Shown piece after piece: positions 56,049-64,000 of a stretch of DNA of 64,000 nt. A program made the position numbers and the translations under genes. Source of the DNA: JAHBNG01 sp039028975 (GTDB taxonomy: Bacteria; Chloroflexota; Anaerolineae; Caldilineales; Caldilineaceae); assembly GCA_039028975.1 (NCBI GenBank), contig JBCCHB010000006.1, forward strand, positions 115,117 to 179,116. Reading direction: 5' to 3'. Position 1 is the stretch's first letter; each line of letters starts with the position of its first letter. A model generated the notes under the pieces. That model was not told where the DNA came from, made no database searches, and saw only the letters and a program-made list of their open reading frames with translations.

Positions 56049-56663
56049 CTAAGTCATGGAGAAGTAAATAGCACCAACTGGATTGCCATCTATTGCTACC
56101 TGACTTTTCGTCAATTTGAAGTTAAAGTTGTGTTTTAATGCAACAGTAATTCGTTTATAGCTACTTTGAGCTGTATAGCATTTTGACTGATACCTTGCGA
56201 GATACCATTTACCTTTAACATCTGGGTATAGCGCCTGTAATAACCCCTTATTCATGGCAATAATCACTTCTATATCTGTGTAAGGTGTTGCTGAATCTAG
56301 CTGTATTTGCTTTTGTTCAATGCAAAGTTCTGATTGATCTACAATGTCATGTTCTGAGTAGGGGTATCGGCAATCTATCTCTTTGTTGCTTTCTACCATG
56401 AAGATGGTGTACCCTTCATCATCTGACTGAAATTTGAAAGTTCCCGTCGTTAATTCGTTTTTCTGAGGACTTTTTCCTTTGTAAACCGACAGTTTTAAGG
56501 AGCGAGTAGCAATCTTGTGAAAGGAAACATCGATGTTCTCAATTCCCGTCAACCCTAATGACGTGGTCACATATTCATTGACATGGTTATAAATGTCGGA
56601 ACCGTGAACATACATTCGTTCACCTTTATAGCAAAAGGGCAATGTAACATCAGCTATTTTCAC
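56049..56663 (-). CDS. Protein of unknown function in the acyl-transfer cassette
   Basis: 204 residues, no signal peptide or membrane helix. Not recognised. The pattern is mixed alpha/beta with several short strands (SLKLSVYKGK, FKFQSDDEGYTIFMV, ITVALKHNFNFKL) and a segment IEVIIAMNKGLLQALYPDVKGKWYLARYQ. Because it overlaps the LpxD-like gene by ATGA and precedes the KAS III and ACP genes, it may act on the acyl-ACP or its product; a hotdog-type dehydratase or thioesterase is conceivable but no motif proves it. Confidence 0.6.
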   Translation of the reverse strand: MKIADVTLPFCYKGERMYVHGSDIYNHVNEYVTTSLGLTGIENIDVSFHKIATRSLKLSVYKGKSPQKNELTTGTFKFQSDDEGYTIFMVESNKEIDCRYPYSEHDIVDQSELCIEQKQIQLDSATPYTDIEVIIAMNKGLLQALYPDVKGKWYLARYQSKCYTAQSSYKRITVALKHNFNFKLTKSQVAIDGNPVGAIYFSMT

Positions 56664-57550
56664 TTAATCTTCCTCGCATATTCTCGTAGACTCAGCCTAT
56701 GAGGAATGGCAAAATTGCCCGAAACAACTTCTCCCTCACCGATATCCTTTACCACAACGCTACCCAGCTTTATCTGTGCGTTTGCACCAATCGTTAAACC
56801 ATCCTTAATGGTTGCCGATGGCCCAACCCATACGCCATCACCCATCTCAACACTACCTCCGATTAACACATTTCCAGCAATCGAACAGTTGGCGCCAATC
56901 CGACTTTGATGTCCGACGCTGCTGAGTAAGCTTACTTGCGTGTTGTCATCGACTACGGTGTAATCAGGATAGATGGCCTTTGATATGACTGCGTTAGCCA
57001 GTATGGTTACGCCACTACCAATCTTGACTCCGCCAGCATGTCGAATAAACTCCTTACGGCCTGAGATAGAATATGTTTGTAAACCTTCCGCACCTATCAC
57101 AGCCCCTGGTGCAATGAGCGTACTGTTGCCAATGATTGAATACGCCTCGATAACCGCACACGCACCAATCGACACACTATTTCCAATCTGAACAGTTTCA
57201 GAAATAATTGCGGATGGATGAATTTGACAATTTGTACCGATTCCAGCTTCTACAAAGTTAGGCTGTGCTAAACCTGCTTCAACTAAACGTCCATGAAGCG
57301 CCCAATAATCCAGTCTTGGGTTTTGCGAAACGATGATTCCAATATCTTCGGCTTGGTCCAACAAAGGCACTAGAGCCGTTGATGTAATAATTACGGATAC
57401 ATGCTGATTCTGTATCGCTTGCTGTAGATAATATTGACTTTCGCAGTACACAAGCGAAAGCGCATGAACAGAGTCCGGTTTTGCTAATCTTGCAAACTGA
57501 CCCTCTTGATATATATAGTGCGGTTCAAATACATCAGCCGTATTGATCAT
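56660..57550 (-). CDS. LpxD-like left-handed beta-helix acyltransferase
   Basis: 296 residues. The N-terminal 95 residues form an LpxD-like uridine-binding type domain (YYLQQAIQNQHVSVIIT...), followed by about nine hexapeptide-repeat turns (IHPSAIISETVQIGNSVSIG, IGANCSIAGNVLIGG) and a C-terminal helical tail. A His in VGHQSRIG occupies the position of the catalytic base of the family. It likely moves an acyl group from ACP to an amino-sugar. A Chloroflexota host normally lacks LPS, so the sugar is more likely a component of the capsule-like polymer. Confidence 0.85.
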   Translation of the reverse strand: MINTADVFEPHYIYQEGQFARLAKPDSVHALSLVYCESQYYLQQAIQNQHVSVIITSTALVPLLDQAEDIGIIVSQNPRLDYWALHGRLVEAGLAQPNFVEAGIGTNCQIHPSAIISETVQIGNSVSIGACAVIEAYSIIGNSTLIAPGAVIGAEGLQTYSISGRKEFIRHAGGVKIGSGVTILANAVISKAIYPDYTVVDDNTQVSLLSSVGHQSRIGANCSIAGNVLIGGSVEMGDGVWVGPSATIKDGLTIGANAQIKLGSVVVKDIGEGEVVSGNFAIPHRLSLREYARKIK

Positions 57551-57600
57551 GCTCGATACTGTTGACTTGTTCGTTCGATTTTAGTCTTTTTCCGAGAGAG

Positions 57601-58320
57601 TTAGATATCCCGAATGCAATATGAGGTACGCTGGATTGCCAAGTATTGGGCCAACTGCAAAAAGATTGTGCGTGAGCCGGTCCCGTCTTGAACATGTTTA
57701 TCTACATGGGTCAATGTTGCGCTGAGTAAGTGATGACAGTCCCGCTTGAGTGCCTGATACGGTAACATATCTGCCGAGTTCAAATAGATATGGATTGGAT
57801 GAAAATTAAAGATCTTGAGTCCATCGTCAGATGTCAAATAAGGCTCCACTTGCCAACATGCATCGGGTCGTCCCATCTCAAAATCGTCTTCCCAGTAAAA
57901 TGGCGCGCGCCGCAACGTTTCACCACACCAGATATGTTCAATCGGCTGTAGAGATTTTGCTCTAGGTAAAAACAGCGAAACATCCATTCGAATCGGTGTA
58001 TAGCGCAACACATTGGCAAGTAAAGGAGATGATTGATACAGCGAATGGGTTCGCATACATCTAGCTTCCGGAACCAAAGACATACAATGTTGTAATACAT
58101 CTGGAATGGTTGAACCATGGGTTGAGTTCGCTAAAAAGTTTGGGTGAATGCCCAGTTCAAAAAGCTCAGGCGTTTTTCGTAGTCTTTCAATCGCTGCGCT
58201 GGCATGGGTCACAAACCATGTTGCACGAACCTGATGTTCACGCAAGATATCTGCAACAAAATCGATGACAAAGTCCGGAGCCCAATCAATATCTAACGTG
58301 ATAATTGGTTCATTCATCAT
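57601..58320 (-). CDS. Polysaccharide deacetylase-like (NodB/WbmS-like) protein
   Basis: 239 residues. ITLDIDWAPD (Asp10 and Asp12), RATWFVTH, LGIHPNF and MRTHSL, and FNFHPIH match the order of metal-binding Asp/His motifs of the NodB-like deacetylase fold, in the compact form seen in WbmS-type proteins of O-antigen loci. It could remove an acetyl or formyl group from a sugar before the LpxD-like enzyme acylates the freed amine. The 263 bp before its start show no gene. It is 50 bp from the LpxD-like gene. Confidence 0.75.
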   Translation of the reverse strand: MMNEPIITLDIDWAPDFVIDFVADILREHQVRATWFVTHASAAIERLRKTPELFELGIHPNFLANSTHGSTIPDVLQHCMSLVPEARCMRTHSLYQSSPLLANVLRYTPIRMDVSLFLPRAKSLQPIEHIWCGETLRRAPFYWEDDFEMGRPDACWQVEPYLTSDDGLKIFNFHPIHIYLNSADMLPYQALKRDCHHLLSATLTHVDKHVQDGTGSRTIFLQLAQYLAIQRTSYCIRDI

Positions 58321-58583
58321 TAGGGTGATTGTTTTTGATTACGGCTATGATCACGGATTCGTCCAAGCATGACTGTCACAGACGAAAGAATGACCAACAC
58401 CTCAATTTCAGTGGCATCCCAGATATAACCTATTCAACTAATGTTAGGTGCACATACAGGGATGGGGTTTTGTCTAAGGAATGAGTTGTAAATAACTTGC
58501 GCGTTTCAATCGGGTGTAGCCCCTTAAAGTGCTCAAGTTGTTGAATTCCCGTTCCTAAACACGGATAACGTATTATCCAATGC

Positions 58584-60464
58584 TCAATTCATAAATCTTT
58601 GAAGCCATTGCTCTACATTCAAAAGAGACCAAACGAGCAATCGTCTATTTCTCTCGCCACTTAGGTGTTCATTTACCAAGCATTGCACTGCATTCTTGTC
58701 AAGATATTCATAAAGCCGGGTGTGTCCATTAAAAAGTGATCGCTGCACATAATCAATGCTCTCTCCCTTAAACCAGCTAGCGTCTGGGGCCGAAAACCCC
58801 TGTTTTTCCCGTTGAGTAACCTCATTGGGGATATATTTCTCCATTGCTTTGCGCAATAGAAGTTTTCCATCTTTTGTCTTCTGAAAATATTTAGCAGGTT
58901 TTTTCCCGCCTGGTTCATTCTCGTTAATCCGAACTACCTCTCCCAGATTGCCCAGCTTGCATTTTACTGGAACACACATCGCAAAATCCACCAGATCGTT
59001 ATCCAAAAAGGGAACCCGAGTCTCCAAGCTATGGGCCATACTTAGCTTATCTTCGACCACTAGCAGGCCATGCAAAAAGGTCTTTGCTTCAAAGTAAAGT
59101 GAATGATTGATATAATCTTCTGGTCGAGTTAGTTCTGCCTCATGTCGGCTAAACACACCCTTGAATATGTCACGTGTCCAGACGTGTTGAACATCCGACC
59201 AAACGGGTCGAAATACCTCTTGAATTGTCCGATTCGGAATTAACCTTTGCCAGTATGCGTAATACTTGTCTATATAGTCTTCGAAGTTATCATTGACAAC
59301 GGCCCGATAGTAGCGCCAAGGATATCCACCAAATAACTCATCACCCCCTCCTCCCGACAAAACAACTTTGACAAACTTACTTGCTAATTGCGCAACATAG
59401 AAATTGGGGTAGCTTTGTCCAACACGTGGCTCTTCTAGATGCCAGGTAAGCTTAGGGAGCACCCGCTCCATGTCACCGGCTTTTAAGACCATTTCGTAAT
59501 GTTCTGTCTTGAAAAGGTACGACATATATTCTGCTTTTCCCCGCTCATCAAAAGCTAACTCTAGGCCGGAAGCAGAATTAAGGTCGAAGCCACAAGTAAA
59601 GGTTTTCAAGTAGGGAAGCTGCGTAGCGGCAATAGCGGTGATTGACCCAGAATCCATGCCGCCACTCAGGTAAGATCCCACATCTACATCGCTTACTAAC
59701 TGCCGATTGACCGCTTGGCGGAAAAGCCGGTCTAGCTCTTCTAGGTATTCTCGCTCATCTTTAACATTGTCAGGCTGGCGAAAACTATAATCCCAATATC
59801 TTTGCGGATTGCTGTTCCCATTTTGGCCCAACGAAATACGCATAAATGAACCAGCCGGTAGTAATCGGATGCCCTTAAACAAGGTATGATCAGTAAAGAG
59901 GTTCTGAAAAGTAAAATATTCGAGTAGGGCTTCCTTATCTAAGGATGTGGTATATGCAGGGTGAGCGAGAATTGCTTTAACTTCAGAGCCAAACAAAAAC
60001 GTACTTCCTACATAAGCATAATACAGAGGCTTAATTCCATAGCGATCGCGGCTCAGAAACAACTCTTGCCTTGACCAATCCCAAACTGCAAAGGCAAACA
60101 TTCCGTTCAGTCGGTCTAACGCCTTCTCTCCCCATTCACTGTAAGCATGTAATACTACCTCACTATCAGTTCGCGAATGAAATTGATAGCCGAGCATCTC
60201 TAATTCAATTCGCAGCTCTTGGAAGTTGTATATCTCACCGTTGTAACTAAGAATTTGTTGACGATCTGTGGTTATCATCGGTTGATGACCAGCGGATGAC
60301 AGATCGATAATGGATAACCGACGGTGTCCCAATCCAATAAAGCTATCTGTATAGAAGCCCTCGCCATCCGGCCCACGGTGGGCAACCGCGTCCGTCATCT
60401 TGCGCAGGAGTACGGGTGAAACAGGTTCACCGTTTAGGTTAAAGATGCCAGTAATTCCGCACAT
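58584..60464 (-). CDS. Asparagine synthase-like amidotransferase (glutamine-hydrolysing)
   Basis: 626 residues, normal length for AsnB. Cys2 is the glutaminase nucleophile (MCGITGIFN); RHRGPDGEG-like AHRGPDGEGFY, SYNGEIYN and RDRYGIKPLYY complete the N-terminal domain. The ATP-pyrophosphatase motif SGGMDS lies near 267-272. In surface-polymer loci, AsnB homologues (for example WbpS-like) amidate uronic acids of the repeat unit, a likely role here given the neighbours, but amino-acid synthesis is not excluded. The gene starts six bases after the stop of the methyltransferase gene. Confidence 0.93.
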   Translation of the reverse strand: MCGITGIFNLNGEPVSPVLLRKMTDAVAHRGPDGEGFYTDSFIGLGHRRLSIIDLSSAGHQPMITTDRQQILSYNGEIYNFQELRIELEMLGYQFHSRTDSEVVLHAYSEWGEKALDRLNGMFAFAVWDWSRQELFLSRDRYGIKPLYYAYVGSTFLFGSEVKAILAHPAYTTSLDKEALLEYFTFQNLFTDHTLFKGIRLLPAGSFMRISLGQNGNSNPQRYWDYSFRQPDNVKDEREYLEELDRLFRQAVNRQLVSDVDVGSYLSGGMDSGSITAIAATQLPYLKTFTCGFDLNSASGLELAFDERGKAEYMSYLFKTEHYEMVLKAGDMERVLPKLTWHLEEPRVGQSYPNFYVAQLASKFVKVVLSGGGGDELFGGYPWRYYRAVVNDNFEDYIDKYYAYWQRLIPNRTIQEVFRPVWSDVQHVWTRDIFKGVFSRHEAELTRPEDYINHSLYFEAKTFLHGLLVVEDKLSMAHSLETRVPFLDNDLVDFAMCVPVKCKLGNLGEVVRINENEPGGKKPAKYFQKTKDGKLLLRKAMEKYIPNEVTQREKQGFSAPDASWFKGESIDYVQRSLFNGHTRLYEYLDKNAVQCLVNEHLSGERNRRLLVWSLLNVEQWLQRFMN

Positions 60465-60470
60465 AGATAT

Positions 60471-61613
60471 CTATTCGGGTTTGTCCTTGTTTTTGCGAAA
60501 CCGCCCACTATAGCATGCCTGCTCGCTATGAAAATGAACTGTTTCTAGTTTCTCTTCTGTGCTCCATGAACGAAATTCTTCTTCAGTATATCGATATGCT
60601 TGAGAAGGGGAGTACCAATCATAATTGGTGATTGTAGAGAGTTGTTCTCCCATCTGTTCGTTCCAAAAACATTTTATGAAGTTCCAGTAGAGAAAGCGTT
60701 GTATGGTCATCTTCCCACCTTCAATTCCCATGAGCGGGATATCGGGAAAATCGATTTCATCCTCAACGGAGCTGAGTATGCGTCCCAGATTCGTTAACTG
60801 AGAAGAAAGTGCTATCAAATCTTCATGTGAAAGTTCTTTGCTATAAGTACGGAAATGATCGTCAAGTAGTTCTCGCGGCAATGCTTTTTTTCGATACACA
60901 TAACAGGCAATATCACCATTTTCTCCTGCTAATCGGACTAATTCGGCGAATGTCATCCTAGGTTGTGCCGTATGATGAATTACCTGATCACATGAGATGT
61001 AATCATATACAGAATCTGAGAAAAATGGCATAGATCCAATATCGCAACGAACAAAGAATAAGTTGGATACGTCTGAGTAATATTCGGCAGCATCGTATAA
61101 AGATGTTGAAATATCAGCAGCTACGACAAGCGTCGATGGGCTGAGCTCGGCAAACCAGGCCGCCTTGCCACATTTGCCCGCTCCTGCATCTAGAACATAC
61201 TCACATTGGTTCAAAAAGCTTGCTAGTTGCGTCTCATTATCAAAACCATAAAGTTCTAAATACCAAGCCTTTTGTCTTTCAAGCGCTCGTATGTAATCAT
61301 CCGAACCATGATCCACTTGCTTCCACTTGTTAGAAAAAGCCGTTTTTGTTTGCTCCTGATCCTCTGCAACTACATAAGCTTCATCCTCAACAAACCTCTC
61401 CGAGATCTGCCTTAGATTTGAACTCTTTTTATCTACAAAAAGAGATTGAAACTTCTGAATTAAGTTAGGATTCATTCGTACCCAAATGTATAATCTATAC
61501 TCAGCCCCATTTAAAAACTGTTCTTTGGCCTCTCCAATAGGGCTTCGGGAAAGACCTGTTTTCAAAACGACCGCGGCATAATTCCACAAATAATCAGTAG
61601 ATCGCAACGCCAA
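60471..61613 (-). CDS. SAM-dependent methyltransferase
   Basis: 380 residues as given from a TTG start. The SAM motif is YVLDAGAGKCGKAAWFAEL, with VVAADIST and DYISCDQVIHHTAQPRMTFAEL after it; the C-terminal part SQLTNLGRILSSVEDEIDFPDIPLMG is unknown. It is a class I methyltransferase of the Methyltransf_11/23 type and probably modifies a sugar of the polymer. Start is unclear: no ATG lies near the front of the frame, which stays open to 61680 (YSFGYDSKATEPKNFLL... precedes the TTG); ATG at 61475 (MNPNLI) would shorten it by 46 residues. A 16-bp inverted repeat spans this doubtful start. Confidence 0.8.
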   Translation of the reverse strand: MALRSTDYLWNYAAVVLKTGLSRSPIGEAKEQFLNGAEYRLYIWVRMNPNLIQKFQSLFVDKKSSNLRQISERFVEDEAYVVAEDQEQTKTAFSNKWKQVDHGSDDYIRALERQKAWYLELYGFDNETQLASFLNQCEYVLDAGAGKCGKAAWFAELSPSTLVVAADISTSLYDAAEYYSDVSNLFFVRCDIGSMPFFSDSVYDYISCDQVIHHTAQPRMTFAELVRLAGENGDIACYVYRKKALPRELLDDHFRTYSKELSHEDLIALSSQLTNLGRILSSVEDEIDFPDIPLMGIEGGKMTIQRFLYWNFIKCFWNEQMGEQLSTITNYDWYSPSQAYRYTEEEFRSWSTEEKLETVHFHSEQACYSGRFRKNKDKPE

Positions 61614-61678
61614 TAAAAAGTTCTTCGGCTCCGTCGCTTTGCTATCGTAGCCAAAAGAATAACGTTGCGATCTACTGA
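61594..61678. repeat. 16-bp inverted repeat spanning the methyltransferase start
   Basis: TCAGTAGATCGCAACG at 61594-61609 is exactly repeated in reverse complement at 61663-61678, with a 53-base spacer. The left arm codes for the first residues of the methyltransferase; the right arm is in the gap before it. Confidence 0.85.
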
Positions 61679-61696
61679 ATTATAGTATCCTATTCA

Positions 61697-62275
61697 TTAA
61701 CCGGCACTATCTTGGTTCTCACAGAGATACAAGACAGCCTCGGCCAAGTTATCAAAAATCGGCACTGCTGTGTTCTGTTGAAACGTGGAATCGAATGTTG
61801 CTCCTTGACGACCACTTCTTACTAGAAACGACTGGCATCCGGCTCGCTCAGCCGCCTGAAAATCCGTGATCGAATCCCCAATAAAAACGCACTTCTTCAA
61901 ATCAAGTCTATACTTCTCGGCAGCATCCAAGAGCATCCCAGGCTCCGGTTTGCGGCAGCGACACCCATCATCAGGGTGATGCGGGCACATAAAAATCTTC
62001 GTAATGGACAACCCCCACCCTTCAAATTGGGCCATCATCTTTTCATGGATCAGGTCAATCTGTTCTCGAGACCTAATTCCCCTGCCGATGCAGGACTGAT
62101 TCGTGATGATATAAATAGGTACGTTCAGCAATGCTAACTGCTGAATCGCATCCTGGGTACCGGACAAAAACTGAAATTCTTCCCAGCTTTTAACATAATC
62201 GGCCCGTTCAATGTTAATCACACCATCTCGATCCAGAAAAATGCCTTCAAGTTGGAAAGAGATTCCTACATTCAC
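61697..62275 (-). CDS. GmhB-like HAD phosphatase (heptose 1,7-bisphosphate phosphatase)
   Basis: 192 residues. HAD motif I is FLDRDGVIN with Asp15 (nucleophile) and Asp17; IYIITNQS is motif II, and the zinc loop CPHHPDDGCRCRKPEPGM is characteristic of the histidinol/heptose bisphosphate phosphatases. GDSITDFQAAERAG is motif IV. It probably makes heptose 1-phosphate for the nucleotidyltransferase encoded directly upstream, five bases away. Together they point to a heptose in the surface polymer. Confidence 0.92.
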   Translation of the reverse strand: MNVGISFQLEGIFLDRDGVINIERADYVKSWEEFQFLSGTQDAIQQLALLNVPIYIITNQSCIGRGIRSREQIDLIHEKMMAQFEGWGLSITKIFMCPHHPDDGCRCRKPEPGMLLDAAEKYRLDLKKCVFIGDSITDFQAAERAGCQSFLVRSGRQGATFDSTFQQNTAVPIFDNLAEAVLYLCENQDSAG

Positions 62276-62279
62276 AAAC

Positions 62280-63419
62280 CTAACTCATCCCCCTCCGCGC
62301 GGCAATCTGAATTCCCCCTTCAATCGGCTCCTCTGACACCAATATGAGGTATCCCCCTCCGCCAGCACCGGAGATCTTCCATCCCAAGGCGATATCCTTA
62401 TATTGCTCGATTAATTCTTCAATCGTCGGGTTCATCATAAAGGGGAACATGGCAACTTGAGCTTCCAAGGAGGCTCGTACGGTTTGACCAAATGCTTTGG
62501 TATCTTGGGCAAGGATGGCCTGCCAACAGCCCTCAGCGGCATCGGCCAAATTTTTTGCCCCCTCGTTTGAAATATAGGTATCCCCTAATACGTTGTAACC
62601 GGCATGGCGTGGACCTAGCGGGACCAAATAGATGAGACTTTCAACAAAGCGTAACAGCTCTTCATCCTGATTTTGCTCGATTGATGAAGGCCAATAGGCA
62701 CCGTTATAAAATGAGTAAGCTAACCCAGCATAGACAATTCCAATAGTATCCTGAGCACCTGAGACTTCTTCAGTGCCCGGTGGATTGTCACAACAGAAGA
62801 GGATACGGGATAGGATGGCGGGATCACCTACCGGCAATTGATTGCCCCAAATTTCAATAGCTGTTCGCCGGGTGCTAGATGCCATGCCACTACGCTCATT
62901 GAATTCCAACGTAGGATCCAATGAGAGAGTGATGACGGGACCTGGATAATGTTCGGAAACAAACGGTTGATCTAACCAACCACCGGCTAGATCAATGCGG
63001 CAGGGCATTTGAGGAACTTTGCGTAAATCAGTGGTTGAGCGAGCAACCAATCCACCATGAGGCTCTCGTTTTAAAACAACATATTCAAGACCGAGTTCAC
63101 GACAGAGCTTTCGCTTGTCTGGCGAATTGCCATCCTCGTTGACTATAAAAATGTCGATATCTAACTCGCGCAGCTCTGGTTCAAAATCAAGATATCCCGC
63201 TCCGCTAGAGACAAAAGCCTGGTGAACACAACCTACCGACTCAACCATGAAGCGTCGCTCTTCTTCATTATTGATAGGTGCTCGTCCCTTCAGATCAAAA
63301 ACAGTTTGATCTGAACCCAGGGCAACATGAAGCTGACCATATTGGGACGCCTGCTGAAAAAATTCTACATGTCCACTATGCAGCATATCGTAACAGCCGC
63401 TGACAAATACTTTCTTCAT
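62280..63419 (-). CDS. Fused cytidylyltransferase-like/GHMP kinase protein (NDP-sugar pathway)
   Basis: 379 residues, two domains. The N-terminal 130 residues are a cytidylyltransferase-like domain with the HxGH motif (CYDMLHSGHVEFF, His14 and His17). From about residue 135 a GHMP kinase follows (RIDLAGGWLDQPF; PPGTEEVSGAQDTIG; KISGAGGGGYLI as the late glycine-rich motif). Such fusions can phosphorylate and nucleotidylate a sugar in two steps; next to a GmhB-like gene a heptose is the likely substrate, although order and nucleotide cannot be told from sequence. It is the first gene of the leftward operon; AAGGA sits right at its ATG. Confidence 0.85.
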   Translation of the reverse strand: MKKVFVSGCYDMLHSGHVEFFQQASQYGQLHVALGSDQTVFDLKGRAPINNEEERRFMVESVGCVHQAFVSSGAGYLDFEPELRELDIDIFIVNEDGNSPDKRKLCRELGLEYVVLKREPHGGLVARSTTDLRKVPQMPCRIDLAGGWLDQPFVSEHYPGPVITLSLDPTLEFNERSGMASSTRRTAIEIWGNQLPVGDPAILSRILFCCDNPPGTEEVSGAQDTIGIVYAGLAYSFYNGAYWPSSIEQNQDEELLRFVESLIYLVPLGPRHAGYNVLGDTYISNEGAKNLADAAEGCWQAILAQDTKAFGQTVRASLEAQVAMFPFMMNPTIEELIEQYKDIALGWKISGAGGGGYLILVSEEPIEGGIQIAARRGMS

Positions 63420-63724
63420 TCCTTAAAACTAACCTTACTATTGTCCGCCAGATTAAGTTTGCCCTGGCTTTTGGTCAAATTACCCTAGGAACTCCAAAAA
63501 AGAACAACTCTCTATCTTCACGAAAACGGGCTTCATCTTGCCATTTTATAATCGTCATGGTCAGAAGCAGACCAAACCACGACCAACTACCCACAAGACT
63601 TATACGCTTGATCCAAACAGGAGGTTACGCTCATTTTTCAGATTTCAATTGACTTTGCGAGAAGGCCCGCCGCTTTACTCACTTCACTTAGGATCGAGAA
63701 TTAAATAAAACGTAATGGAAGATC

Positions 63725-63740
63725 TCTCGGGTACCCGAGA
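63725..63740. repeat. Perfect 16-bp palindrome
   Basis: TCTCGGGTACCCGAGA, in the 394-bp gap between the nucleotidyltransferase/kinase gene and the gene at the right edge. It could bind a dimeric regulator or be part of a terminator or dispersed repeat. The rest of the gap (63420-63813) shows no convincing gene. Confidence 0.6.
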
Positions 63741-63813
63741 TGACAGGACCGAAGTTTTCGGTTTTATTTGATCTTGATTCCTTAGTGCCGGCTCGTGATA
63801 TAAAGAACGAGCA

Positions 63814-64000
63814 TCACGAATCAGGATACTTTACCCAAACCGGGTTCCAAGCTTCGTTTCTTAAATTCGTCAGTTGTCTCTGGTTGCGCCCATCGGCATC
63901 CATAATCCAAAGCTGCGCATTGCCACCACGGGTTGAAAAGAATACAATCTGGGTTCCATCTGGCGACCAGCTAGGATGACGGTCCCAAGCTCCATAGTTA
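63814..64000 (-). CDS. C-terminal end of a TolB-like beta-propeller protein (partial)
   Basis: On the - strand an open frame enters from beyond the right edge and stops at TGA (63814-63816). The 61 visible residues read WDRHPSWSPDGTQIVFFS, then GNAQLWIMDADG and RQLTNL, the signature of PD40/WD40-like TolB beta-propeller repeats. These occur in periplasmic or secreted proteins and in some peptidases and sensors. Only the last one to two repeats are in the window, so the function is unknown. Confidence 0.75.
   Translation of the reverse strand, partial: NYGAWDRHPSWSPDGTQIVFFSTRGGNAQLWIMDADGRNQRQLTNLRNEAWNPVWVKYPDS

Noticed and set aside
63740..63979. 79-residue + strand frame at the right edge
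   Set aside because: It is antisense to a clear TolB-like beta-propeller end on the - strand, has low-complexity composition and no ribosome site.

Overview
The window looks like part of a Chloroflexota (green non-sulfur bacterium, Anaerolineae/Caldilineae/Ardenticatenia-like) chromosome. The best clue is the secreted protein at 34.9-37.2 kb: a CARDB domain joined by long Thr-Pro linkers to other beta domains, a build very common in that phylum. There is no rRNA or other taxonomic marker, so the assignment is an inference.

Region 1 (1-27.9 kb, + strand) is the downstream end of a modular type I polyketide synthase. Two giant proteins overlap by ATGA. No acyltransferase domain is present in any module, and each internal KS is followed by the short flanking region ending in an LPTYPF motif, so this is a trans-AT assembly line whose AT lies outside the window. 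The order is (...)DH-KR-ACP | KS-DH-KR-ACP | KS-KR-MT-ACP | KS // DH-ACP-KR | KS-KR-MT-ACP | KS-KR-ACP-TE, where // is the protein boundary. The thioesterase ends the line. The linkers hold serine-less carrier-like inserts, palindromes and short tandem repeats that are read in frame.

Region 2 (27.9-37.2 kb) holds a stand-alone sulfotransferase and a class 3 lipase, which may be tailoring genes, then a UbiB/ABC1 kinase-like membrane protein, a convergent class V aminotransferase, a Nudix hydrolase and the large secreted CARDB protein. A 20-bp repeat occurs in inverted orientation just downstream of the PKS (27943) and just upstream of the sugar transferase gene (38799).

Region 3 (37.3-63.4 kb, all - strand, about 22 genes) is an exopolysaccharide/capsule locus. 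Read in transcription order it has a fused nucleotidyltransferase/GHMP kinase and a GmhB-like phosphatase (NDP-heptose supply), a methyltransferase, an AsnB-type amidotransferase, a deacetylase-like protein, a lipid-modification cassette (LpxD-like acyltransferase, unknown protein, KAS III, acyl carrier protein), a GT-C-like membrane protein, a Wzx-like flippase, a kinase-like/methyltransferase fusion, a TPR protein, two GT4 glycosyltransferases, a Wzy-like polymerase, a methyltransferase, an APH-like phosphotransferase, a WecG/TagA glycosyltransferase, a Wzz-like chain-length protein, a second polymerase/ligase and a polyprenyl-phosphate sugar-1-phosphate transferase. By eye the core of this locus (about 43-61 kb) is more AT-rich than the PKS, which fits an exchangeable surface-polysaccharide island.

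The right edge holds the C-terminal end of a TolB-like beta-propeller gene on the - strand.
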